A DNA stretch of 47,350 bases, taken from Anaerolineae bacterium. GTDB taxonomy: Bacteria; Chloroflexota; Anaerolineae; Aggregatilineales; Phototrophicaceae. The translations under genes were made by a program, and so were the position numbers. The stretch is taken from assembly GCA_030950085.1 (NCBI GenBank), contig JAUZRW010000223.1, positions 1 to 47,350 of the forward strand. Direction: 5' to 3'. The notes beneath the pieces are model-generated. The model saw nothing but the letters and a program-made list of their open reading frames with translations, had not been told where the DNA came from and made no database searches. Of this stretch, positions 8,701-17,790 are shown in pieces (position 1 is the stretch's first letter; each line of letters opens with the position of its first letter).

Positions 8701-11700
8701 TTTGATATTGAAATTGAAACGACAATACCCGGATCCCCCCCAACTATAACCAGCGTCTCGCTTAACACCAGTGGATGGTCGCTACTCGCAGGTTCATCGG
8801 CTGTTTACGAGGTAACGGCAGGCGACTTCTACTGTACAACAACCGGTATTCTAAATACGGCAGGCGGTCTCAGTTTGACGAGCATTGTTAACGGCTTCTA
8901 TAACATAACCTGCAACAACGACTCGCATGTCAACCCAGCAACTTATGTTGTGACTGTCACAAACAACTTGCAAGGTCGCTTCATCGTGATTGATGCCTTC
9001 GCTATCATTGATAGCACCTTCGGCACAAATGAGCCGTTGAATGTGGGTTATCACGATGTAGATTCACTACAAGTCCGCAATATCTTTACAGCAAACTGGT
9101 CAGAAATTCGCAGCGGCTTATATACCAATGTGATTGCCATGCGTACCCTAGATGCCAATCCACCTGACCTGACATTCGCAGTGACGGGTGGCTCAGGTTT
9201 CGCACTGGGTACAACATTACAACCGATATCTGGGACTTATACTATCTGTGTTGCAAATCGTGGTACAGGTGCGACAACCTGCCAAGACTTTAACAACACA
9301 CCCGACCCGATAACGCCTTTCCGTAATCGCGTTTTCCGCCCCTTCTATGGGCTAGACCCCAGTGTCATTTATGATGTTACGATTACGAATGTCAACCTCA
9401 ACGTTAATGGTCAATTTGTCATCGACTCGATTGTCGTCTTTGACCCCACGATGCCACCGGAAGCGATGGTTTCTGGTGTTGTTGAAGCGGATGAATTGGA
9501 ATACTTTGCTTATGGTGGCGGTGTTGAAGAATCATGGCGATTGAATCTCCGCGATTTCACTGCAACCGAACAATCATCTATCGGTTTAACCCCTGGTGTA
9601 CCGGGAGCAGGTCCTTACATCGGCTTTGAAATTGACGAGGCGCTCTCCATAATTTACTACTCCTATAGCGAAGTGTACGTTAGCCAACAGGCGATGATTT
9701 GTGTCGATAGAGGCGCAGGTGCTGGAACAAGCATCGCGGATGGTTACGGTAACTGTCTAAAAGTGAACTTATTCACAGGAGACTATACCGCCATTAATGA
9801 CGATGGCACTGATGGCACGAGTGGCAACATGAAAGTTTCAACGGGGACGATTCGGATTGATGAAACATTGTTCAGTCGTCCTTGGTTGGGTACAGATACG
9901 GATGGTATCGCTGGTATTGATGCCCATATCATCGAAATCTTTAGTTTGCATGATAGACGGCTTTATGTGGATCGCCTGATTGCGATTGGTGACACTGTGC
10001 CATTAACCGCCGGAAAATATGAAGAATATACCGAAAACATCGACTATCTCATCCCAGATGGTGGCGGTGCTTATATAGCAGCGACGATTGACCCTCATAC
10101 CAGCCCTGCCCCAACTTTATACACGGGCAACTTCACGCAAGTCACGGGTGTCGGCGCACTCTATGACTCATCACGCGGCATCATGTATACCGAAGAAGTG
10201 GGTAACGTGATTACGTTTGAAATCAACGGAACAGGCTTTGCGCCCATGATTCGCTTTGCACGCGATGGTGGTGCCATCAATATCTGCTGGCTCTCTTATG
10301 CTGGTGCTGTGCCTGCGCCCGAAACTGTTCTGAGTTCAGGGACATGCCAAAACTACGATACAGAAAGTCTCTATGTTGGTCGCAACGTACCGCGCCCAAT
10401 AATGGGGCTACCATCAGACACCTATGCTGTTGCTATAGAGTTCCTAGGCGATAATTTCGACACACGCAATCTTTTCCCAACATCAGTGTTATGGTTTGAT
10501 GGCGTGACAGTCTATGACGAAGACTTGTCCACAAGACTCAACACACTAGAAACAGGTATGACTTACGAGGGCAACTTCAACACGGAATTCACAGCCAATA
10601 ACTTCGCTTACTTTGGCAGCGCATGGCGCTATCTTGCAAGCCCCGTCTACGCGACATACTCCAACCGTGACTTTGACTTTATCAACGTCAATGCCGGGGG
10701 AGCAACTGTCGCATTTAAGACAAGCGGCGCAAATGTCATCGTATTGGATAGACCTTTACGCACAGGCTATGCCCCATTGTACATGTGCGCCCAAGAAGTC
10801 GGCGTAGCAAGCAATCGCTCTTGTGGTCTCGTAGACCCGACAGGGATTGGCTTCCGTAATGAATTCACATTCCAGTTGCCCTCTAACGGGACTTATATCG
10901 TGACGTTGACTGACCTCAATGGTGGTATCTTCTACTTTGATGCTGTTCGCCCTGTCTTGGCAGCAAACGTACTCACGGCTGGCAAATACGATGATGACAA
11001 TCCGTCGATTATGTATGACCGTTCGGCTCAAAATCTGGTACGCAATGGCAATATGGAACGCCTGAATACGACTGAAATCAGCTATTGGACAGATACAGGG
11101 GCGGCGACATCTGATAGATATCTTTTCATTCGTTATACACCGAACTATAGTCGGCGTGTCATGGCGAATGGTGGCGGCGGTATCCAAAGTTTGCCATTCA
11201 CTTTAACCGATGGGAGTACCTATAATTTCGTCGGCTACGTCTATATCCCGTCCACAACAGGCGGTACAGTAACCGTTGATATTGAGACCAGTGATGGTGT
11301 CACCAATGTCTTCTCAACAACTGTCACTGAGGTTAATAAGTGGATTCCGGTTCACTTCAACTTTACGCGAGCAAGCGACTTAGCTGACGTAGTAGTGCGC
11401 TTTACGGGTTCATCAGGTGCAACCTTCTATGTCGATGATGTCGATATCAGCGAAGGCAGTAACTGGCAATCGGTCTGGAATCGCGCCCTCTACTATGGCG
11501 AATATGTCACTGTCAATAAATCGCGTGGCGCTGAAGCTGCATTCCGCTTTACAGGGACGGGTTTCGCACTCGGCGTACCGACACACTCTTTAACAGGTGG
11601 TGAAATGCGCGTGTGTTGGTTGCCCGATGCTGGTGGGACAGCCACAAATGCCGATGTCATTGGCACAGGAACGTGCATGACCTATCAGCAGCAAGCATTC

Positions 11701-14700
11701 GCCGTTATCTATAACAATATCCGCACAATAACGGGGCTATCACTGGATACCTATCGTGTGGTTATCAGCGATGTGGAAGATGGACGTATGAACCATCCGC
11801 ACCCACTTCTAGTCGGTAACGCTCGCAATGCAGCGTTCGGTGTCGGTACTATCACACTCGACTGGGTGGAAATCTTCAACGAAGTACCTCCTGTTATCCC
11901 ATCCGGTGTTTACAGCGAAAGTGCCACAACAGGCACAGGTGAACGTGCTTTGATGGTGCAACCAGCAGACCGTTGGAATACGTTCTCTGGTCCAACATTT
12001 GTCGCGTATAGTGATTTGTCTTATCTGGGCGCAGTGAACCCACTCAACTTGCTAGACCCATTGGCATCTGGGCAGGCGGCAACTGTGAACTTGAACATTG
12101 CCGATACCCAATCGGCAACGGTTATCTTTGATGTCTGGCAAGCCGTACCGTCTGCGAGTGACCAATTACTCGCCTGTGTGGGCGAACCCGAAGGTGAATT
12201 CTACTTTGACGGCACAAGTTACGCATTCCAAGATACCAACGGTGTCCAAAACTGTGCGCTCTTATCAGATTTACGCACAAATCGCTATATCACGCTCAAC
12301 AAGGACATACTGCCTTTGTTGGAAAATACAACTGGCTCTGCGGTCAACCGTACACTGACCATTACAACCTTAACACACGGTCTGCTGCGGATTGATGACT
12401 TCCAAGTATTGGATAGCAATACACTTGTCCCCGGTTACTACGAAGAAAATATCGGCACAAGTATCTTACAACCATCTGATGCCAGTGCTTGGGCAACACA
12501 AACGTCCTTTGTCTATAGCGGTGGCGCGGCATTGCGTGCCTATAACACCAGTGGCGCTCAGGATATCCAAACTCTGACCTTCCAATTCACTGGGACAGGT
12601 GTTTCAGTTATATCATCTTTCGGCACAATTGGCGGTGAGCTAGAACTGAATGTGACAGATGGTGGTACCATTAACATCACAAAAGATTTCGGAGGCTCTG
12701 GTCTCTACACGGGGACACGCCGCCCCTATAATCGTTACGGTGTCTCGTTAGCGGTCGCTGGCTTGCCGCAAGGCACATATACAGCAACACTAACCATCAC
12801 CAATGACAACATTGAGCAAACCATCATTGACGCGATTGAGGTCTACGGCACACTGCCACAACTGGGTAGTTTATACGATGATGCCGATGTGGATGCCAAT
12901 GGAACACCACTTATCGCTTATGGCCCAGTTAACAATTCATGGGTCGAACTCACAGGGACATTGGCAGTTGGCGCGTTAAATCGCACCTTGCACAGTGGTA
13001 ACTTGCGCGGCTCTGTTGCAGCTTTTGAAATTGGTGTAACAGAGCAGGCACGCGGCATTGTGCTGTACTATGATGACCGCAGTACCGCAGTACAAGCTGA
13101 AATCTGTTTCCGAGATGTGTTGGGTATTGCGGCTTATGAGTGTCAAACAGTCACGGTAAATGATAACCTCGACCAGAAAACGATTGTAGCTGCCGCAGGT
13201 GCCGGAAACTATCTTGTGACAGTTGAAAATATCAGTGACACAGGCACGCTCGTACTAGATGCGGTGCAGGTTCTCGAATCGGCACTGACAGAAGGTATCT
13301 ATGATGCGGCTACCCTGTCCGCATTAACACCCGAAACCGATAGCACTAACTTCACTGGTGGCGCGGCACTCAATGGTACAAATATCGAAATGGCAGCTGG
13401 TGAGTTTATTGACCTAACAGTCGATAATATCGGCATTGGTTTTAGCTTCTTGCTGCAACATGCTGCCGGAACTAGCACCAGTTACGAAGTCCGCGTTTAT
13501 GATGTCGGTGATGTCAACAACTGCCGGACAAGCGTAACCCCCGCCGCAGATTGTCTCGAATATGAGCAAGTCCCTGTGGCTGGCGATGTCGTGCCGACTG
13601 TTGGTTCCAGTGCTTTAACCTATGTCGGTATGGAAGGCATGAATGGTGTCAATGATTACATCGTTCAATTGAGAAATACAGGAACAGGTGTTCTGCGCTT
13701 CTCAGAATTCCATGTACTCGGTGATGACAACTCACTGCTCGTCACGGATGTCACGCAACGCTATGAAAACAATGACCCACAAATCCGTTACCTGCCCTTT
13801 GGTAGCACCATTGAAGAGAACAATCGTTTTGGTGATGCTTCTGAACAAAGTCAACACCTCTACCAAACGCAGGGTGCAATCGCGTACTTTGAATTTGATG
13901 ATAGTAGTCAAAAAATTGGCTTTGAGTTTGCCCGTCAAGTTGGCTTGTTTGGCTATGGTCAATCAGAAGTCTGCTTCGGACGCATTGGCATCGACACGCT
14001 GATGGATGTTCGGGCTACCAATTGCCAAACGATTGATAACAACACAGCCAATGCCTATCGTGCAACAAGCAATATCACCACCCCATCGACTGATTACTGT
14101 GGCGCAGGTGGCTGTTGGGCTTCAATCCGTAGTTTGAGTACGCTGCGTTCAACTTTTGACTTTATCCGCTTGTTTGATGCTGATAACCCCTTGTTACAAG
14201 TCGGTTACTATGAAAATAGCACAGACAGCATAGACTATCTCGATGTTGCAGATGGCTACTCCGGTACATGGCAGGCTGATGTTGTCAGTCCGTTTGCCTC
14301 CGGTGGTTTTGTAAATAAAGTATCGGTCAATGATGATACGACGCTGCGTGATGGTTTGGGGCCTGTGGTCACATTCATCATGCAAGGAACTGGCTTCTCA
14401 GCTTACTTTACGAATAACGTCTTTGCTGATGCGGTCAATATCTGTTACATCCCCTATACAGGGACAGAGACAGCACAAGATGCCCTTACTACTGGGATTT
14501 GTCAGGAATTCGATAACCAGTATCCGGCAGTTGTTTACAAAGCAGCTCGCCGTATACTCGGTCTACCCAATGGTCAGTATCGTGTGGCTATCCAAATGCT
14601 GGCTGACAATGGTAGTCCAGCATTCCATCATCCGCTTCATGCCAATATCACCATGGAATTGGATGCTATCGAAATCCATGATACCGATTGGCTGGCGACT

Positions 14701-17700
14701 AACGCCCTAACAGCCGGAACCCGCTATGAAACAAACTATCGTAACCGCGTTATCGACAACAATTTCGCTTATCAGGGAACCGGTTGGATAACAGGCGAGT
14801 CACCGGTTCTCATTGCCTACTCTGGTAGAAACTATGATTTAGTACGTCTGTATGGGGCTGGCATTGTATTCAACACAACGGCTGATGCCGTCACATTTTA
14901 TGCCTATGCTCATCCTGCATTCTCACCCTTCCGCATCTGTGTGATACCGACAGGGAATGTTTATCAAACTGTGTGTCAAGATTATTCACAGACCGTCATT
15001 GGTGCCGGGATTCAAAAGCCCTTCAGCTTCCGCTTTGCGGACTTCGGCATCCAGCCCAGTGCGAATAATGTGGTCACGATTACGACATTATCAAATCGTG
15101 CAGCCTTCTTTGATGCTGTTGAGGTTCAAACAACCTTTGACGATGGCAATACTGTTCCTGAGCCACTGACAGAGGGGACATACGACTCGACGGATGCCAA
15201 TATCTTCTTTAACGATAGTTACGACCAACTCGTTCCTAATGGCAACATGGATAATCTTAGCCGTTGGACACAAGTTGGCGCACCGACGACAGCAGTGTTT
15301 ACGCCAGTCTCTCGTTATCAGGGCATATTTGGCTATTATGTCTCTGCTAATGACGGAGACGGTATCGAAAGCCAAGGTTTTGAACTAATCGGCGATGCCG
15401 GACGCTATACACTGGTCGCACGAGTTCGCGTTCGTGCAGGCAGTGTCAAGGTACGTCTGGTGCAAGGTGGGGATAACTTCAGTATTCCTGAATTCACCAA
15501 TGCCACAGTGACTGTCTCGCCATCCGGTCTGATATGGCAGACTGTCCGTGTCGAATTTAATGTGTCACAAAGTTTCTATACCGGTTACGGCAGTACCACA
15601 AATGATGGTTTGCGCGTTCAATTCCTCGCTGATTCGGATGGTTCAGTCTTCGATGTTGATGATGTCTCAGTCAATTTCGGTGGCGAGTGGCGCGGTGAAT
15701 ATTCGCCAATCTATACTAATGGCAATATCTGGACGAGCAAAACACATGGCGCGAGTTTCACATTCGCCTTTGAAGGCACGGGTTTTGAATTAGGCACTGT
15801 TGCTAACATTCAAGGTGGCGAAATGGAAGTTTGCTACATTACGCAAACAGGCTATACGGCTGGCATTATCACAGGCGATGGCTTCCAAAATGCTAACTGC
15901 TTCACCTATCAACAAGAAAGTGTGATTAGCACGCTGATTGCCCGTCGTGCGGTAACTGGCTTGCCATTCAATACCTATCATGTGCGCGTCCGCGATGTCG
16001 AAGATGGCGATAGCAATGTGCTAATCCTCCGTCCAGTCTGGCAACGCCATCCATTCTTTAACGTCGCAAAAATCGCTATCGACTACATCCGCATCTACAA
16101 TGATGACTATGTAGCCAGTTCAATCCAAGCCGCTCAATATGGCAATCTGACTGTACCACCGGGTTTCTATGAAGAAGATGCGCGTAACGAAACTACTGGT
16201 GAACAATACCTGCGCCTTGCCCCACCTGAGAGTTGGAAGCTAAACGAGGGTCTAATTGCTAGGTTCTATAGTGGACAAAGCTACTATGGTACGATTGATC
16301 AATTTGGACGTGCCACCTTTGCAAGTGCAGGGCAATCGGCAACCCTGTTTGTCGAAGTGCCATCCGATGGGGCAACAATTATTCTCAATACGGGTACTCC
16401 CTCAGTGCTTAACAGCAGTCAACTGCTCATTTGTGCAGGTGATGCTGCAACAGGCGATGGCTTTGATGGCGAAACCGTTTGGGATGGGCGCAATAACAAT
16501 GTTGCTGGGTCAAATGACTGCGTGATACGAGATATCCGCTTCAACAACGTCACGGTTGTCAGTGGTAATGACCTCGCGGCACTAAGTGGCAATAGTCCGG
16601 GTCCGAAACGGGTTATGTTCACGACTGTCGCACGCGGCTTCTTCTACATCGATAGTTATCAGGTTATTTATGGAACGGCATTACCACCGGGTATTTATGA
16701 TAATGCCTTGCCAGATAATCTCTTAGACTTTAATACCACAACATCAACAGAAGTTGATACGACGACCCCTGTTTGTAGCCTTATCCAATTAGATAGTGCG
16801 TGGTGTGTCCGCAAGAGTTTCGCGACTTATGCCCGTTCAACAGCCGTCACCCAATCTCTGGATGCTACCTTAGACTTCAACATACGGGGGACTGGTTTCT
16901 CAGTTGTCACCAATATAACAACTCTCGGTGTCGATTTCAGTATTTGTTATGCGAAAACATTACCCGGTGGTGGTAGACCAAACTTCCCCAGCCGAGCAAG
17001 CATTGCCGATGCTTCGCGTAATCTTATCTGGGCGAATGATATTGCTCTCGAAGTAGGCGGTATCTACTGTGATATTGTCACTAGCAACTATTTCCGGTGG
17101 ACTGCTCGTTTCCCCGATAGGTATCTACCCTTTGGTTATCAATATGGTTTCTCGTATTACGGGCTGCCAGATGATGACTACTCGGTACAAGTCATGATGA
17201 TTGATGACACACTCCTTGCGGCTAGTCCACAAGTCTTGGAAATTGACGCGATTGTTGTCTTTGATGACTACAATGACCTAACTGTGATGACACCGGGTTT
17301 CTATGACAGTGCTGATGCTCCTATCAGTTATGAGGGCGCTCCGTTCTGGCAGACTCTAAGCTATCCATTTGCCTATCCGTTCGGACCCTATGGTCAATCA
17401 GAAGAAATTTCTAAGAATGTCGGTGCCATTGCCCAAATGCAAGTCGATGGCAATGCGATTACGCTCTATCAAACGATGCTAACCAATCGCAGTCGGGATG
17501 TCCGAATCTGTTTGTTGATTACATATGCGACCATTCACTGTACGCAAAGTTCAGATACGACCAATACAGGTATCACGAACCCGCCAGCCAGTGCGCCACC
17601 TTATGCGCTAGCAGTGGATATGGCGAACTTTAGCCAATTTGGTGGACGGAGTTACTTCACTCCCATTATGTTCTACGGGTTAGGTGAAGGTACGCATCAA

Positions 17701-17766
17701 ATCATCCTAGAAAATCGTGACCATAACCGCTTCATAGGCATTGATGCTATTCTTGTCCACGACTAA
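2800..17766 (+). CDS. Giant secreted subtilisin-family (S8) protein with beta-helix and 17 tandem beta-rich units
   Basis: 4988 residues. Seen in order: signal peptide (1 to about 31, ending VRAQ); Thr/Glu/Val/Pro-rich linker (to about 165); a jelly-roll-like domain (about 166-332); a second PEVTAEAT linker (about 341-420); a propeptide-like region; and an S8 protease domain (about 544-1045). The triad is Asp569 (VIDVGFAG), His596 (SDHGLG) and Ser971 (GTSSAVSHVGG), with oxyanion Asn687 (AAGNNG). Next come a right-handed beta-helix-like region (about 1060-1480), closed by DIGAFEF, and Ig/cadherin-like segments (to about 1890). From there to the end are about 17 units, each opening with a GxYE/GxYD motif. 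Many units contain GTGF, a Cys pair and a closing IDAI/LDAV strand. No C-terminal anchor or sorting motif is seen. Inference: a secreted or surface-associated protease whose repeats may bind carbohydrate or build a fibre. Substrate unknown. The triad Asp context is DVG, not the usual D(S/T)G. Confidence 0.93.
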   Translation: MNLTSKKAFIILLVAFLVVLSLPASNPLVRAQETTQEPIPTDDSISGTEPPIATEQPTEVVTEATPVTVVPTEVTQAPTTVVTDPPPEATEAPTTVATDSLPEVTAEVTEAPTAAATDSLPEVTAEVTEAPTTEPEVTSEVTETVGEVTPEVTESVPTEETIIPEMTSFNDDFEAFTGDGWLLSNWQTTTDVDNTYLSSLQASSTAAVDGFNQANFELNAQVRVDPNNTAIISFRSGTETYQAIFNTAGSSRLYRGTELLDFYTLPASTEPTWFNVQIVAANDTIIISVNGVAGIVYSDANPLGAGQVSFGTGDTNTGSTSIDNVTLNVIDTTSLIIPAEATPYSTPEATTIAPEVTEIVTIEPEITAEATAEVTPEVTAEATAEVTAEATAEVTPEVTAEATAEVTPEVTPETTPEVDTEALAFAKMDDLLQASLYGVTDIAQMLDNLKNYGFSFDENNNVFIQIVVADETDPIDIVPVVENAQATAYSFGRDNSVVAVPIANLTTIAQDERVIAMRRPALAISTGSTESSAEAPTGTAVTRGYDILGVQDWHNAGFTGTGVNIAVIDVGFAGSTAGPEYACFDSVVTGTGTSDHGLGVIEILCDIAPDSTVFGITAINFDALGPAIAAARSSDVDADIIVIALDLTANQSPGDGTGRSDVDQDDAYVQLAAARNEGIAIFAAAGNNGINAPGVFAGTATRTSRYTAFNFSSTIPGSTVTVVFEASANDEIRVSWSDWNGFGGSGQNGSPLPAFVEDFDITLQQAGGGTVIDTRNASRLNVLDNPSAAFTVFRPNCFPGTDPGADWAFTCQVEIVITRDKGDTPVDFQVQLIPQKASYFDFGLLQSFDELPSNVFIQSVSVATFASGTLARPADSPDVIAVGAVCATESSNFALLPTSSIGPIFGVNGSQPTFPSANSAPTIPFTRDEIRPHLVSFSNVDTELSDIGATEGNCDGTIDGSIATTGFSGTSSAVSHVGGMAALLLSNPSMQSTFDTGSAAGVDALLDYLQTHSAELPLGAGANSFDSDYGAGLSMLGAPEFNLSNVQNPSIAPDAIPAACTGTIIYVGQALVDGLQNGSLSNPYTSLAFAIQQAAANDCIIVMPGEYVTPLLIPSTKSNIGIYSYNSITGAAFPASIIRVAAQYDNGTYTMATGYDTTGGTVTKTFPSQAGVYLDSASNITFYGFHFVASNTFLTDSSPHQAFVAFNSNGLVLQNNIFGAGTSDGSVYGGWTDGDTTPVSIFNSDSILLQTNTFSGNTAGFTGSNFAFPSIALIDSGIIGSEAQLIDNSFVNNIATAVGGITDLWPSVFFANNSALDMVANDFNGNTASTVVAVQTFDETTTTFPLRMASNLFINNVPGGTTGAPIIHAYHVPNLSVINNTFGNNVTVGFSSIVGRGNRLANGFGTLASGDVHMDFFNNLVYTTTTTSGIYTSPGDAITACNNLAGGGAATVRNWWWTTYSGTCSTEMAANSNLLNVDPLNDFVGSGTGSLTMNDVNFWGLRQTSSGPDTFSQGIDRSNVTVGSDVDLASAPFDRDINNNNRVIDLSSWEEGNATDTGTYLLDIGAFEFNLLDLAIDQYSPYTPVGVPGGVPTAADLPIFDEDNGNAGANSSPIIIDLNNAVRGGFGQLTFALQQLPTIYGTQCGSAYTDANRGSVLGQGINNGLLFYCPPQHFYTDTTRTPLESTTPPDPADFPGGVPGDPNNNLSGTVFTYADDDAWPDYIIYTYTISDESGAQEIGTVLIQINAVNDTALDAAPAIVLGDGTPEDDIFRVTGNVGTTIVLDIDAPPTESVQGVLRPFASFTNNYFLSELTNPEFNDTTNNIYRMDYPFTFSNAIIYDVGDGIISSLSLVNSRMEIGLNDNNTGSAIVSYTATDANGNPMEVRILVRAVSRIPVDVGLYDDASFVFDYRDAAGTTEGNWLAVNMPTAINNTIHRTNILDDTATFGFKNNSGFVLYMQGMGGAGSYFDIEIETTIPGSPPTITSVSLNTSGWSLLAGSSAVYEVTAGDFYCTTTGILNTAGGLSLTSIVNGFYNITCNNDSHVNPATYVVTVTNNLQGRFIVIDAFAIIDSTFGTNEPLNVGYHDVDSLQVRNIFTANWSEIRSGLYTNVIAMRTLDANPPDLTFAVTGGSGFALGTTLQPISGTYTICVANRGTGATTCQDFNNTPDPITPFRNRVFRPFYGLDPSVIYDVTITNVNLNVNGQFVIDSIVVFDPTMPPEAMVSGVVEADELEYFAYGGGVEESWRLNLRDFTATEQSSIGLTPGVPGAGPYIGFEIDEALSIIYYSYSEVYVSQQAMICVDRGAGAGTSIADGYGNCLKVNLFTGDYTAINDDGTDGTSGNMKVSTGTIRIDETLFSRPWLGTDTDGIAGIDAHIIEIFSLHDRRLYVDRLIAIGDTVPLTAGKYEEYTENIDYLIPDGGGAYIAATIDPHTSPAPTLYTGNFTQVTGVGALYDSSRGIMYTEEVGNVITFEINGTGFAPMIRFARDGGAINICWLSYAGAVPAPETVLSSGTCQNYDTESLYVGRNVPRPIMGLPSDTYAVAIEFLGDNFDTRNLFPTSVLWFDGVTVYDEDLSTRLNTLETGMTYEGNFNTEFTANNFAYFGSAWRYLASPVYATYSNRDFDFINVNAGGATVAFKTSGANVIVLDRPLRTGYAPLYMCAQEVGVASNRSCGLVDPTGIGFRNEFTFQLPSNGTYIVTLTDLNGGIFYFDAVRPVLAANVLTAGKYDDDNPSIMYDRSAQNLVRNGNMERLNTTEISYWTDTGAATSDRYLFIRYTPNYSRRVMANGGGGIQSLPFTLTDGSTYNFVGYVYIPSTTGGTVTVDIETSDGVTNVFSTTVTEVNKWIPVHFNFTRASDLADVVVRFTGSSGATFYVDDVDISEGSNWQSVWNRALYYGEYVTVNKSRGAEAAFRFTGTGFALGVPTHSLTGGEMRVCWLPDAGGTATNADVIGTGTCMTYQQQAFAVIYNNIRTITGLSLDTYRVVISDVEDGRMNHPHPLLVGNARNAAFGVGTITLDWVEIFNEVPPVIPSGVYSESATTGTGERALMVQPADRWNTFSGPTFVAYSDLSYLGAVNPLNLLDPLASGQAATVNLNIADTQSATVIFDVWQAVPSASDQLLACVGEPEGEFYFDGTSYAFQDTNGVQNCALLSDLRTNRYITLNKDILPLLENTTGSAVNRTLTITTLTHGLLRIDDFQVLDSNTLVPGYYEENIGTSILQPSDASAWATQTSFVYSGGAALRAYNTSGAQDIQTLTFQFTGTGVSVISSFGTIGGELELNVTDGGTINITKDFGGSGLYTGTRRPYNRYGVSLAVAGLPQGTYTATLTITNDNIEQTIIDAIEVYGTLPQLGSLYDDADVDANGTPLIAYGPVNNSWVELTGTLAVGALNRTLHSGNLRGSVAAFEIGVTEQARGIVLYYDDRSTAVQAEICFRDVLGIAAYECQTVTVNDNLDQKTIVAAAGAGNYLVTVENISDTGTLVLDAVQVLESALTEGIYDAATLSALTPETDSTNFTGGAALNGTNIEMAAGEFIDLTVDNIGIGFSFLLQHAAGTSTSYEVRVYDVGDVNNCRTSVTPAADCLEYEQVPVAGDVVPTVGSSALTYVGMEGMNGVNDYIVQLRNTGTGVLRFSEFHVLGDDNSLLVTDVTQRYENNDPQIRYLPFGSTIEENNRFGDASEQSQHLYQTQGAIAYFEFDDSSQKIGFEFARQVGLFGYGQSEVCFGRIGIDTLMDVRATNCQTIDNNTANAYRATSNITTPSTDYCGAGGCWASIRSLSTLRSTFDFIRLFDADNPLLQVGYYENSTDSIDYLDVADGYSGTWQADVVSPFASGGFVNKVSVNDDTTLRDGLGPVVTFIMQGTGFSAYFTNNVFADAVNICYIPYTGTETAQDALTTGICQEFDNQYPAVVYKAARRILGLPNGQYRVAIQMLADNGSPAFHHPLHANITMELDAIEIHDTDWLATNALTAGTRYETNYRNRVIDNNFAYQGTGWITGESPVLIAYSGRNYDLVRLYGAGIVFNTTADAVTFYAYAHPAFSPFRICVIPTGNVYQTVCQDYSQTVIGAGIQKPFSFRFADFGIQPSANNVVTITTLSNRAAFFDAVEVQTTFDDGNTVPEPLTEGTYDSTDANIFFNDSYDQLVPNGNMDNLSRWTQVGAPTTAVFTPVSRYQGIFGYYVSANDGDGIESQGFELIGDAGRYTLVARVRVRAGSVKVRLVQGGDNFSIPEFTNATVTVSPSGLIWQTVRVEFNVSQSFYTGYGSTTNDGLRVQFLADSDGSVFDVDDVSVNFGGEWRGEYSPIYTNGNIWTSKTHGASFTFAFEGTGFELGTVANIQGGEMEVCYITQTGYTAGIITGDGFQNANCFTYQQESVISTLIARRAVTGLPFNTYHVRVRDVEDGDSNVLILRPVWQRHPFFNVAKIAIDYIRIYNDDYVASSIQAAQYGNLTVPPGFYEEDARNETTGEQYLRLAPPESWKLNEGLIARFYSGQSYYGTIDQFGRATFASAGQSATLFVEVPSDGATIILNTGTPSVLNSSQLLICAGDAATGDGFDGETVWDGRNNNVAGSNDCVIRDIRFNNVTVVSGNDLAALSGNSPGPKRVMFTTVARGFFYIDSYQVIYGTALPPGIYDNALPDNLLDFNTTTSTEVDTTTPVCSLIQLDSAWCVRKSFATYARSTAVTQSLDATLDFNIRGTGFSVVTNITTLGVDFSICYAKTLPGGGRPNFPSRASIADASRNLIWANDIALEVGGIYCDIVTSNYFRWTARFPDRYLPFGYQYGFSYYGLPDDDYSVQVMMIDDTLLAASPQVLEIDAIVVFDDYNDLTVMTPGFYDSADAPISYEGAPFWQTLSYPFAYPFGPYGQSEEISKNVGAIAQMQVDGNAITLYQTMLTNRSRDVRICLLITYATIHCTQSSDTTNTGITNPPASAPPYALAVDMANFSQFGGRSYFTPIMFYGLGEGTHQIILENRDHNRFIGIDAILVHD
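3088..3198 (+). repeat. 57-base tandem repeat in the first Thr/Glu/Val/Pro linker
   Basis: Two nearly identical copies start at 3088 and 3145 (both open GCGACAGACTCACTTCCAGA). They encode DSLPEVTAEVTEAPT-type residues. The repeat is in frame, so copy-number change would lengthen or shorten the linker without breaking the protein. Confidence 0.85.
3901..4020 (+). repeat. 60-base tandem repeat in the second PEVT/AEAT linker
   Basis: Two 60-base copies (3901-3960 and 3961-4020) differ at only about four positions and encode AEATAEVTPEVT-type sequence. Finer 12- and 24-base periodicity is visible inside them. The repeat is in frame and likely to vary by replication slippage. Confidence 0.88.
8488..17766 (+). 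repeat. Higher-order repeat: eight-unit block present twice plus a final unit (protein level)
   Basis: Unit openings (GxYE/GxYD-type) were read at about 8488, 9039, 9466, 10003, 10546, 10972, 11898, 12423, 12856, 13285, 13740, 14190, 14700, 15163, 16150, 16680 and 17284. Unit n resembles unit n+8 best, at an offset of about 4.15-4.43 kb. Unit 5 has NNFAYFGSAW and unit 13 has NNFAYQGTGW. Units 6 and 14 both carry an NGNM-led insert. Units 7 and 15 share a long QSATV/QSATL and LLxCxG pattern. The copies have diverged strongly, so the duplication is old. Confidence 0.75.
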
Positions 17767-17790
17767 GCAGCACTAAAAAACGTTATACCG

